Shown piece after piece: positions 11,024 through 22,345 of a stretch of 64,000 bases of DNA. Position numbers and translations under genes: made by a program. Source of the DNA: Urophycis tenuis. Lineage: Eukaryota; Chordata; Actinopteri; Gadiformes; Phycidae. The stretch covers positions 7,173,879 to 7,237,878 of the forward strand of contig JAXIVH010000020.1 of assembly GCA_036785325.1 (NCBI GenBank), given 5' to 3'. Positions within the stretch are counted from its first letter, which is position 1; each line of letters opens with the position of its first letter. Under the pieces are notes generated by a model that was not told where the DNA came from, made no database searches, and saw only the letters and a program-made list of their open reading frames with translations.

Positions 11024-11527
11024 GTTATTTGTTGATGAGCCAGAGCCTGTGACTCCCACCAACCGGCCCGTTCAGCCCACTGCGTTGTCGTCCTCCACCC
11101 GGCCGAAGCCTCCTGCGCCCACCCGCCTCCAGCCGAGGCCTCCTGCTGCATCAGCCTGTGGCCCGCCCGCCCCCTGTGTCGGCAGCACCCATACCGCTGG
11201 TCCTCCCCGCACAGCCACAGGCCCCCTCCGTCCTGCTTCGTGGGCCATCCTGCAGCTGTCTCTGCAGTCATCGTGTGTCAAAACCATTCAAACTTGTATA
11301 TGGTAACATTTCAAAATGACACCAGCATAAATGAGGACCTTGCAATAGGTTGTGTGTTACAGGACCCCCCTGGCATACAGCTGTATGTCTCTGTGAAGGT
11401 GGTTGTGAAGAACTGCATCCGGCTGAACAAGTACAAGTGCCGGCGAGGCAGCAACTCTCTCGAGGGGTTGCACGCCCACCTGGTTAACGCCATCCCTTCA
11501 CAGCGATATGGGATCATGCCGTTCCAA
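11024..11527 (+). pseudogene. Module A exon copy A4 (504 bp), CGA, longest donor-frame reading
   Basis: Complete exon with the best-preserved donor-matched frame. It is open from just after the two TGA codons at the exon start to the splice donor (about codons 6-168), because CCAGCCGAGG and CCATACCGC replace the stop-generating variants of A2 and A3. Codon 141 is CGA (11444-11446), giving KYKCRRGSNSLEGLHAHL uninterrupted. It carries the Gln version before DPPG ('Q-type') and Tyr in SQRYGIM. The linker frame is also open to TAA at 11304-11306. Two overlapping open frames over GC-rich DNA do not by themselves show coding. The disagreement between the linker frame and the motif frame remains. 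Confidence 0.6.
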
Positions 11528-11537
11528 GTAAGTGATT

Positions 11538-11540
<3 letters not shown>

Positions 11541-11586
<46 letters not shown>

Positions 11587-11643
11587 GCATATATACACAC
11601 ACACACACACACTCGCATATATACACACACATATATATATATA
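11541..11643. repeat. CA/CG/TA microsatellite with a long CG run (unit A4)
   Basis: It contains about eight CG dinucleotides in a row (GCGCGCGCGCGCGCGC), the longest CG step seen in any A unit, followed by CATATATA and CA runs with an ACTCGC interruption. It is a strong Z-DNA candidate. Confidence 0.95.
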
Positions 11644-11828
11644 CTTAAACATAGCTGACCCTTTTTTTCCCCCTTCTCGGGGATTATGCTCCCAGTTTTG
11701 ATCTCGGACGTCTGGTCACTTATAGCATATAATAATATTCTATTACTGTTAAGCCAACTATGAATAATAAAACAGGCCAAAACATGTGTCCTTTATCATA
11801 GCTACACGTATTACAAAAAAAACGCGTG

Positions 11829-12669
11829 AATTGAAAAGTTGAAGGTATGTTTTTAGCTGCTGGGTAGACTTCAGTCAACCTGACGCAGTTTAGTCTGTGA
11901 TCAACCAGACTGCTCGCGGATGGGCTCATTTTAAGCGGGGAAATCTAAGCTTTCCAACGGCGTATGGCAAGACTATATTGACTCATGGGTCGTTGAAATA
12001 CTAAGCTAATTAATTTGTGTTCTGTAAGGAAAGATTGATGTTAATTGAAACGTTAAAGGTATGTTTTTAGCTGCTGGGTAGACTTCATTCAACCTGACGC
12101 AGTTTAGTCTGTGATCAACCAGACTGCTCGCGGATGGGCTCATTTTAAGCGGGGAAATCTAAGCTTTCCAACGGCGTATGGCAAGACTATATTGACTCAT
12201 GGGTCATTGAAATACTAAGCTAATTAATTTGTGTTCTGTAAGGAAAGATTGATGTTAATTGAAACGTTGAAGGTATGTTTTTAGCTGCTGGGTAGACTTC
12301 AGTCAACCTGACGCAGTTTAGTCTGTGATCAACCAGACTGCTCGAGGATGGGCTCATTTTAAGCGGGGAAATCTAAGCTTTCCAACGGCGTATGGCAAGA
12401 CTATATTCACTAAAGGGTCGTTGAAATACTAAGCTAATTCATTTGTGTTCTGTAAGGAAAGATTGATGTTAATTGAAACGTTGAAGGTATGTCTTTAGCT
12501 GCTGTGTAGACTTCAGTCAACCTGACGCAGATTTGTCTGTGAGCAACCAAATTGCTCGGAGATGGGCTCATTTTAAACGGGGAAATCTAAGCTTTCCAAC
12601 GACGTATGGCATGACTATATTTGCCCATGGGTCGTCGAAATAATAAGCTGATTCATGTGTGTTCTGTTG
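11829..12669 (+). repeat. 214-bp satellite array 4, 4 monomers
   Basis: Landmarks from 11844 to 12486 are exactly three periods apart. The first monomer begins with the left-edge AATTGAAAAGTTGAAGG but continues as an internal type (TAGTCTGTGATCAACCAG), so the left edge is chimeric here. The array ends in the usual right-edge monomer. Confidence 0.95.
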
Positions 12670-12854
12670 GCTGTGGAAAGAAAATAGCACACAAGTCATA
12701 CCAAGTCACCTTTATTTTTCAGTGATAAACATTAATAAATAAACAGTATGGACATTGTATAAACAGTTGTATAAAAAGTCTAAACGGTATGAACAGTGTT
12801 CTTATAAAAGATATCAATATCAATACTGATCACGTGTGTATTTTATATTTCCAG

Positions 12855-13358
12855 GTTATTTGTTGATGAGCCAGAGCCTGTGACTCCCACCAACCGGCCC
12901 GTTCAGCCCACTGCGTTGTCGTCCTCCACCCGGCCGAAGCCTCCTGCGCCCACCCGCCTCCAGCCGAGGCCTCCTGCTGCGTCAGCCTGTGGCCCGCCCG
13001 CCCCCTGTGTCGGCAGCACCCATACCGCTGGTCCTCCCCGCACAGCCACAGGCCCCCTCCGTCCTGCTTCGTGGGCCATCCTGCAGCTGTCTCTGCAGTC
13101 ATCGTGTGTCAAAACCATTCAAACTTGTATATGGTAACATTTCAAAATGACACCAGCATAAATGAGGACCTTGCAATAGGTTGTGTGTTACAGGACCCCC
13201 CTGGCATACAGCTGTATGTCTCTGTGAAGGTGGTTGTGAAGAACTGCATCCGGCTGAACAAGTACAAGTGCCGGTGAGGCAGCAACTCTCTCGAGGGGTT
13301 GCACGCCCACCTGGTTAACGCCATCCCTTCACAGCGATATGGGATCATGCCGTTCCAA
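12855..13358 (+). pseudogene. Module A exon copy A5 (504 bp), TGA
   Basis: Complete exon with both splice sites. It is Q-type before DPPG and has SQRYGIM like A4, but codon 141 is TGA (13275-13277). It differs from A4 at very few other positions. The pair therefore shows the CGA/TGA state changing without the background changing. Confidence 0.65.
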
Positions 13359-13371
13359 GTAAGTGATTAAA

Positions 13372-13427
<56 letters not shown>

Positions 13428-13492
13428 GCGCGCGCGCATATATACACACACACACACACACTCGCATATATACACACACATATATATATATA
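13372..13492. repeat. CA/CG/TA microsatellite of unit A5
   Basis: The CA run is broken once by AAAC and then continues into a short CG run. The rest matches A4. Confidence 0.95.
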
Positions 13493-13677
13493 CTTAAACA
13501 TAGCTGACCCTTTTTTTCCCCCTTCTCGGGGATTATGCTCCCAGTTTTGATCTCGGACGTCTGGTCACTTATAGCATATAATAATATTCTATTACTGTTA
13601 AGCCAACTATGAATAATAAAACAGGCCAAAACATGTGTCCTCTATCATAGCTACACGTATTACAAAAAAAACGCGTG

Positions 13678-16600
13678 AATTGAAAAGTTGAAGGTATGTT
13701 TTTAGCTGCTGGGTAGACTTCAGTCAACCTGACGCAGTTTTGTCTGTGAGCAACCAAATTGCTCGGGGATGGGCTCATTTTAAGCGGCGAAATCTAAGGT
13801 TCCCAACGGCGTATGGCAAGACTATATTGAGTCATGGGTCGTTGAAATACTAAGCTAATTCATTTCTGTTCTTTATTGAAAGATTGATCTTAATTGAAAC
13901 GTTGAAGGTATGTTTTTAGCTGCTGGGTAGACTTCAGTCAACCTGACGCAGTTTTGTCTGTGAGCAACCAGACTGCTCGCGGATGGGCTCATTTTAAGCG
14001 GGGAAATCTAAGCTTTCCAACGGCGTATGGCAAGACTATATTGACTCATTGGTCGTTGAAATACTAAGCTAATTAATTTGTGTTCTGTAAGGAAAGATTG
14101 ATGTTAATTGAAACGTTGAAGGTATGTTTTTAGCTGCTGGGTAGACTTCAGTCAACCTGACGCAGTTTAGTCTGTGATCAACCAGACTGCTCGCGGATGG
14201 GCTCATTTTAAGCGGGGAAATCTAAGCTTTCCAACGGCGTATGGCAAGACTATATTGACTCATGGGTCATTGAAATACTAAGCTAATTAATTTGTGTTCT
14301 GTAAGGAAAGATTGATGTTAATTGAAACGTTAAAGGTATGTTTTTAGCTGCTGGGTAGACTTCATTCAACCTGACGCAGTTTAGTCTGTGATCAACCAGA
14401 CTGCTCGCGGATGGGCTAATTTTAAGCGAGGAAATCTAAGCTTCCCAACGGCGTATGGCAAGACTATATTGACTCATGGGTCGTTGAAATACTAAGATAA
14501 TTAATTAGTGTTCTGTAAGGAAAGATTGATGTTAATTGAAACGTTGAAGGTATGTTTTTAGCTGCTGGGTAGACTTCAGTCAACCTGACACAGTTTTGTC
14601 TGTGAGCAACCAAATTGCTCGGGGATGGGCTCATTATAAGCGGGGAAATCTAAGCTTTTCAACGGCGTATGGCAAGACTATATTCACCAAAGGGCCGTTG
14701 AAAAACTAAGCTAATTAATTTGTGTTCTGTAAGGAAAGATTGATGTTAATTAAAACGTTTAAGGTATGTTTTTAGCTGCTGGGTAGACTTCATTCAACCT
14801 GACGCAGTTTAGTCTGTGATCAACCAGACTGCTCGCGGATGGGCTCATTTTAAGCGGGGAAATCTAAGCTTTCCAACGGCGTATGGCAAGACTATATTGA
14901 CTCATGGGTCGTTGAAATACTTAGCTAATTAATTTGTGTTCTGTAAGGAAAGATTGATGTTAATTGAAACGTTAAAGGTATGTTTTTAGCTGCTGGGTAG
15001 ACTTCATTCAACCTGACGCAGTTTAGTCTGTGATCAACCAGACTGCTCGCGGATGGGCTCATTTTAAGCGGGGAAATCTAAGCTTTCCAACGGCGTATGG
15101 CAAGACTATATTGACTCATGGGTCATTGAAATACTAAGCTAATTAATTTGTGTTCTGTAAGGAAAGATTGATGTTAATTGAAACGTTAAAGGTATGTTTT
15201 TAGCTGCTGGGTAGACTTCATTCAACCTGACGCAGTTTAGTCTGTGATCAACCAGACTGCTCGCGGATGGGCTCATTTTAAGCGGGGAAATCTAAGCTTT
15301 CCAACGGCGTATGGCAAGACTATATTGACTCATGGGTCATTGAAATACTAAGCTAATTAATTTGTGTTCTGTAAGGAAAGCTTGATGTTAATTGAAACGT
15401 TGAAGGTATGTTTTTAGCTGCTGGGTAGACTTCAGTCAACCTTACGCAGTTTAGTCTGTGATCAACCAGACTGCTCGCAGATGGGCTCATTTTAAGCGGG
15501 GAAATCTAAGCTTTCCAACGGCGTATGGCAAGACTATATTGACTCATGGGTCATTGAAATACTAAGCTAATTAATTTGTGTTCTGTAAGGAAAGATTGAT
15601 GTTAATTGAAACGTTAAAGGTATGTTTTTAGCTGCTGGGTAGACTTCATTCAACCTGACGCAGTTTAGTCTGTGATCAACCAGACTGCTCGCGGATGGGC
15701 TCATTTTAAGCGAGGAAATCTAAGCTTCCCAACGGCGTATGGCAAGACTATATTGACCCATGGGTCGTTGAAATACTAAGATAATTAATTAGTGTTCTGT
15801 AAGGAAAGATTGATGTTAATTGAAACGTTGAAGGTATGTTTTTAGCTGCTGGGTAGACTTCAGTCAACCTGACACAGTTTTGTCTGTGAGCAACCAAATT
15901 GCTCGGGGATGGGCTCATTATAAGCGGGGAAATCTAAGCTTTCCAACGGCGTATGGCAAGACTATATTCACCAAAGGGTCGTTGAAATACTAAGGTAATT
16001 AATTTGTGTTCTGTAAGGAAAGATTGATGTTAATTGAAACGTTTAAGGTATGTTTTTAGCTGCTGGGTAGACTTCAGTCAACCTGACGCAGTTTAGTCTG
16101 TGATCAACCAGACTGCTGGCGGATGGGCTCATTTTAAGCGGGGAAATCTAAGCTTTTCAACGGCGTATGGCAAGACTATATTCACCAAAGGGCCGTTGAA
16201 AAACTAAGCTAATTAATTTGTGTTCTGTAAGGAAAGATTGATGTTAATTAAAACGTTTAAGGTATGTTTTTAGCTGCTGGGTAGACTTCATTCAACCTGA
16301 CGCAGTTTAGTCTGTGATCAACCAGACTCCTCGGGGATGGGCTCATTTTAAGCGGGGAAATCTAAGCTTTCCAACGGCGTATGGCAAGACTATATTGACT
16401 CATGGGTCGTTTAAATACTAAGCTAATTAATTTGTGTTCTGTAAGGAAAGATTGATGTTAATTGAAACGTTGAAGGTATGTCTTTAGCTGCTGTGTAGAC
16501 TTCAGTCAACCTGACGCAGATTTGTCTGTGAGCAACCAAATTGCTCGGGGATGGGCTCATTTTAAGCAGGGAAATCTAAGCTTTCCAACGGCGTATGGCA

Positions 16601-19600
16601 AGACTATATTGACTCATGGGTCATTGAAATACTAAGCTAATTAATTTGTGTTCTGTAAGGAAAGATTGATGTTAATTGAAACGTTAAAGGTATGTTTTTA
16701 GCTGCTGGGTAGACTTCATTCAACCTGACGCAGTTTAGTCTGTGATCAACCAGACTGCTCGCGGATGGGCTCATTTTAAGCGAGGAAATCTAAGCTTCCC
16801 AACGGCGTATGGCAAGACTATATTGACTCATGGGTCGTTGAAATACTAAGCTAATTAATTTGTGATCTGTAAGGAAAGATTGATGTTAATTGAAACGTTG
16901 AAGGTATGTTTTTAGCTGCTGGGTAGACTTCACTCAACCTGACACAGTTTTGTCTGTGAGCAACCAAATTGCTCGGGGATGGGCTCATTATAAGCGGGGA
17001 AATCTAAGCTTTCCAACGGCGTATGGCAAGACTATATTGACTCATGGGTCGTTGAAATACTAAGCTAATTAATTTGTGTTCTGTAAGGAAAGATTGATGT
17101 TAATTGAAACGTTGAAGGTATGTCTTTAGCTGCTGTGTAGACTTCAGTCAACCTGACGCAGATTTGTCTGTGAGCAACCAAATTGCTCGGGGATGGGCTC
17201 ATTATAAGCGGGGAAATCTAAGCTTTCCAACGGCGTATGGCAAGACTATATTGACTCATGGGTCGTTGAAATACTAAGCTAATTAATTTGTGTTCTGTAA
17301 GGAAAGATTGATGTTAATTGAAACGTTGAAGGTATGTCTTTAGCTGCTGTGTAGACTTCAGTCAACCTGACACAGTTTTGTCTGTGAGCAACCAAATTGC
17401 TCGGGGATGGGCTCATTTTAAGCGGGGAAATCTAAGCTTTCCAACGGCGTATGGCAAGACTATATTGACTCATGGGTCGTTTAAATACTAAGCTAATTAA
17501 TTTGTGTTCTGTAAGGAAAGATTGATGTTAATTGAAACGTTGAAGGTATGTCTTTAGCTGCTGTGTAGACTTCAGTCAACCTGACGCAGATTTGTCTGTG
17601 AGCAACCAAATTGCTCGGGGATGGGCTCATTTTAAGCAGGGAAATCTAAGCTTTCCAACGGCGTATGGCAAGACTATATTGACTCATGGGTCATTGAAAT
17701 ACTAAGCTAATTAATTTGTGTTCTGTAAGGAAAGATTGATGTTAATTGAAACGTTAAAGGTATGTTTTTAGCTGCTGGGTAGACTTCATTCAACCTGACG
17801 CAGTTTAGTCTGTGATCAACCAGACTGCTCGCGGATGGGCTCATTTTAAGCGAGGAAATCTAAGCTTCCCAACGGCGTATGGCAAGACTATATTGACCCA
17901 TGGGTCGTTGAAATACTAAGATAATTAATTAGTGTTCTGTAAGGAAAGATTGATGTTAATTGAAACGTTAAAGGTATGTTTTTAGCTGCTGGGTAGACTT
18001 CATTCAACCTGACGCAGTTTAGTCTGTGATCAACCAGACTGCTCGCGGATGGGCTCATTTTAAGCGAGGAAATCTAAGCTTCCCAACGGCGTATGGCAAG
18101 ACTATATTGACCCATGGGTCGTTGAAATACTAAGATAATTAATTAGTGTTCTGTAAGGAAAGATTGATGTTAATTGAAACGTTGAAGGTATGTTTTTAGC
18201 TGCTGGGTAGACTTCATTCAACCTGACGCAGTTTAGTCTGTGATCAACCAGACTGCTGGCGGATGGGCTCATTTTAAGCGGGGAAATCTAAGCTTTTCAA
18301 CGGCGTATGGCAAGACTATATTCACCAAAGGGCCGTTGAAAAACTAAGCTAATTAATTTGTGTTCTGTAAGGAAAGATTGATGTTAATTAAAACGTTTAA
18401 GGTATGTTTTTAGCTGCTGGGTAGACTTCATTCAACCTGACGCAGTTTAGTCTGTGATCAACCAGACTCCTCGCGGATGGGCTCATTTTAAGCGGGGAAA
18501 TCTAAGCTTTCCAACGGCGTATGGCAAGACTATATTGACTCATGGGTCGTTGAAATACTAAGATAATTAATTTGTGTTCTGTAAGGAAAGATTAATGTTA
18601 ATTGAAACGTTGAAGGGTTTTTTTTAGCTGCTGGGTAGACTTCAGTCACCCTGACGCAGTTTTGTCTCTGAGCAACCAAATCGCTCGGGGATGGGCTCAT
18701 TTTAAGCGGGGAAATCTAAGCTTTCCAACGGCGTATGGCAAGACTATATTGACTCATGGGTCGTTGAAATACTAAGCTAATTAATTTGTGATCTGTAAGG
18801 AAAGATTGATGTTAATTGAAACGTTGAAGGTATGTTTTTAGCTGCTGGGTAGACTTCACTCAACCTGACACAGTTTTGTCTGTGAGCAACCAAATTGCTC
18901 GGGGATGGGCTCATTATAAGCGGGGAAATCTAAGCTTTCCAACGGCGTATGGCAAGACTATATTGACTCATGGGTCGTTGAAATACTAAGCTAATTAATT
19001 TGTGTTCTGTAAGGAAAGATTGATGTTAATTGAAACGTTGAAGGTATGTCTTTAGCTGCTGGGTAGACTTCATTCAACCTGAGGCAGTTTAGTCTGTGAT
19101 CAACCAGACTGCTCGCGGATGGGCTCATTTTAAGCGGGGAAATCTAAGCTTTCCAACGGCGTATGGCAAGACTATATTGACTCATGGGTCGTTGAAATAC
19201 TAAGCTAATTAATTAGTGTTCTGTAAGGAAAGATTGATGTTAATTGAAATGTTTAAGGTATGTTTTTAGCTGCTGGGTAGACTTCAGTCAACCTGACGCA
19301 GTTTAGTCTGTGATCAACCAGACTGCTGGCGGATGGGCTCATTTTAAGCGGGGAAATCTAAGCTTTTCAACGGCGTATGGCAAGACTATATTCACCAAAG
19401 GGCCGTTGAAAAACTAAGCTAATTAATTTGTGTTCTGTAAGGAAAGATTGATGTTAATTAAAACGTTTAAGGTATGTTTTTAGCTGCTGGGTAGACTTCA
19501 TTCAACCTGACGCAGTTTAGTCTGTGATCAACCAGACTCCTCGCGGATGGGCTCATTTTAAGCGGGGAAATCTAAGCTTTCTAACGGCGTATGGCAAGAC

Positions 19601-20723
19601 TATATTGACTCATGGGTCGTTGAAATACTAAGATAATTAATTTGTGTTCTGTAAGGAAAGATTAATGTTAATTGAAACGTTGAAGGGTTTTTTTTAGCTG
19701 CTGGGTAGACTTCAGTCACCCTGACGCAGTTTTGTCTCTGAGCAACCAAATCGCTCGGGGATGGGCTCATTTTAAGCGGGGAAATCTAAGCTTTCCAACG
19801 GCGTATGGCAAGACTATATTGACTCATGGGTCGTTGAAATACTAAGCTAATTAATTTGTGATCTGTAAGGAAAGATTGATGTTAATTGAAACGTTGAAGG
19901 TATGTTTTTAGCTGCTGGGTAGACTTCACTCAACCTGACACAGTTTTGTCTGTGAGCAACCAAATTGCTCGGGGATGGGCTCATTATAAGCGGGGAAATC
20001 TAAGCTTTCCAACGGCGTATGGCAAGACTATATTGACTCATGGGTCGTTGAAATACTAAGCTAATTAATTTGTGTTCTGTAAGGAAAGATTGATGTTAAT
20101 TGAAACGTTGAAGGTATGTCTTTAGCTGCTGGGTAGACTTCATTCAACCTGAGGCAGTTTAGTCTGTGATCAACCAGACTGCTCGCGGATGGGCTCATTT
20201 TAAGCGGGGAAATCTAAGCTTTCCAACGGCGTATGGCAAGACTATATTGACTCATGGGTCGTTGAAATACTAAGCTAATTAATTAGTGTTCTGTAAGGAA
20301 AGATTGATGTTAATTGAAACGTTGAAGGTATGTTTTTAGCTGCTGGGTAGACTTCACTCAACCTGACACAGTTTTCTCTGTGAGCAACCAAATTGCTCGG
20401 GGATGGGCTCATTATAAGCGGGGAAATCTAAGCTTTCCAACGGCGTATGGCAAGACTATATTCACCAAAGGGTCGTTGAAATACTAAGCTAATTAATTTG
20501 TGTTCTGTAAGGAAAGATTGATGTTAATTGAAACGTTGAAGGTATGTCTTTAGCTGCTGTGTAGACTTCAGTCAACCTGACGCAGATTTGTCTGTGAGCA
20601 ACCAAATTGCTCGGAGATTGGCACATTTTAAACGGGGAAATCTAAGCTTTCCAACGACGTATGGCATGACTATATTTGCCCATGGGTCGTCGAAATAATA
20701 AGCTGATTCATGTGTGTTCTGTT
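13678..20723 (+). repeat. 214-bp satellite array 5, about 33 monomers (largest)
   Basis: Landmarks from 13693 to 20541 span 6848 bases, exactly 32 periods. The array contains higher-order structure. A block of five monomers (1070 bp) near 18211-19240 recurs almost unchanged near 19281-20310, marked by the rare GAAGGGTTTTTTTTAG at 18612 and 19682. Other rare variants such as CGTTGAAAAACTAAG and TTAATTAAAACGTTTAAGG recur around 14690, 16195, 18335 and 19405. Several monomers begin with the right-edge signature but continue as internal ones. Confidence 0.95.
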
Positions 20724-20909
20724 GGCTGTGGAAAGAAAATAGCACACAAGTCATACCAAGTCACCTTTATTTTTCAGTGATAAACATTAATAAATAAACA
20801 GTATGGACATTGTATAAACAGTTGTATAAAAAGTGTAAACGGTATGAACAGTGTTCTTATAAAAGATATCAATATCAATACTGATCACGTGTGTATTTTA
20901 TATTTCCAG

Positions 20910-21413
20910 GTTATTTGTTGATGAGCGAGAGCCTGTGACTCCCACCAACCGGCCCGTTCAGCCCACTGCGTTGTCGTCCTCCACCCGGCCGAAGCCTCCT
21001 GCGCCCACCCGCCTCCAGCCGAGGCCTCCTGCTGCGTCAGCCTGTGGCCCGCCCGCCCCCTGTGTCGGCAGCACCCATACCGCTGGTCCTCCCCGCACAG
21101 CCACAGGCCCCCTCCGTCCTGCTTCGTGGGCCATCCTGCAGCTGTCTCTGCAGTCATCGTGTGTCAAAACCATTCAAACTTGTATATTGCAACATTTCAA
21201 AATGACACCAGCATAAATGAGGACCTTGCAATAGGTTGTGTGTTACAGGACCCCCCTGGCATACAGCTGTATGTCTCTGTGAAGGTGGTTGTGAAGAACT
21301 GCATCCGGCTGAACAAGTACAAGTGCCGGCGAGGCAGCAACTCTCTCGAGGGGTTGCACGCCCACCTGGTTAACGCCATCCCTTCACAGCGATGTGGGAT
21401 CATGCCGTTCCAA
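20910..21413 (+). pseudogene. Module A exon copy A6 (504 bp), CGA, altered linker end
   Basis: Complete exon with both splice sites. Codon 141 is CGA (21330-21332), so the donor frame is open through RGSNSLEGLHAHL. It starts GATGAGCGAGAG where other copies have GATGAGCCAGAG. It reads TGTATATTGCAACATTT where others read TGTATATGGTAACATTT. That change removes the usual TAA of the linker frame, which here runs eight codons further to 21216. Q-type, with SQRCGIM. Confidence 0.6.
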
Positions 21414-21425
21414 GTAAGTGATTAA

Positions 21426-21426
<1 letters not shown>

Positions 21427-21462
<36 letters not shown>

Positions 21463-21518
21463 GCGCGCATATATACACACACACACACGCATATATACAC
21501 ACACATATATATATATAC
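21427..21518. repeat. CA/CG/TA microsatellite of unit A6
   Basis: Preceded by ATTAAGAC in place of ATTAAAAC, a variant shared with A8. The CG run is short. Confidence 0.95.
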
Positions 21519-21702
21519 TAAAACATAGCTGACCCTTTTTTTCCCCCTTCTCGGGGATTATGCTCCCAGTTTTGATCTCGGACGTCTGGTCACTTATAGC
21601 ATATAATAATATTCTATTACTGTTAAGCCAACTATGAATAATAAAACAGGCCAAAACATGTGTCCTTTATCATAGCTACACGTGTTACAAAAAAAACGCG
21701 TG

Positions 21703-22254
21703 CATTGAAAAGTTGAAGGTATGTTTTTAGCTGCTGGGTAGACTTCAGTCAACCTGACGCAGTTTTGTCTGTGAGCAACCAAATTGCTCGGGGATGGGCT
21801 CATTTTAAGCGGGGAAATCTAAGGTTCCCAACGGCGTATGGCAAGATTATATTGAGTCATAGGTCGTTGAAATACTAAGCTAATTAATTTCTGTTCTTTA
21901 TTGAAAGATTGATCTTAATTGAAACGTTGAAGGTATGTTTTTAGCTGCTGGGTAGACTTCAGTCAACCTGACGCAGTTTTGTCTGTGAGCAAGCAGACTG
22001 CTCGCGGATGGGCTCATTTTAAGCGGGGAAATCTAAGCTTTCCAACGGCGTATGGCAAGACTATATTGACTCATTGGTCGTTGAAATACTAAGCTAATTA
22101 ATTTGTGATCTGTAAGGAAAGATTGATGTTAATTGAAACGTTGAAGGTATGTTTTTAGCTGCTGGGTAGACTTCAGTCAACCTGACACAGTTTTGTCTCT
22201 GAGCAACCAAATTGCTTGGGGATGGGCTCATTATAAGCGGGGAAATCTAAGCTT
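21703..22254 (+). repeat. 214-bp satellite array 6, cut at junction with module B
   Basis: Two whole monomers and part of a third, with landmarks at 21718, 21932 and 22146. The array stops in mid-monomer at GGGAAATCTAAGCTT and module B begins immediately with GATATTGGCGAGTGC. The right-edge monomer and the pre-exon spacer are missing. The same breakpoint recurs at 47172/47173 and 52423/52424. Confidence 0.95.
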
Positions 22255-22345
22255 GATATTGGCGAGTGCAACTGCCTTTGATCCCCTATTCAACAACCGA
22301 GTCGTTGGATGAGGTGGGGGGGGGGTCATCGAGATAACTCTAACG

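Noticed and set aside
596..20723. Tandem RNA genes (5S rRNA, tRNA or snRNA) in the 214-bp repeat
   Set aside because: No A/B box pair, no 5S core sequence, no T-run terminator at a consistent place and no cloverleaf that I could find.
22248..22262. Vector or cloning scar at the HindIII site AAGCTT
   Set aside because: AAGCTT is part of almost every satellite monomer, and the flanking module B sequence is genomic and occurs in many tandem units.
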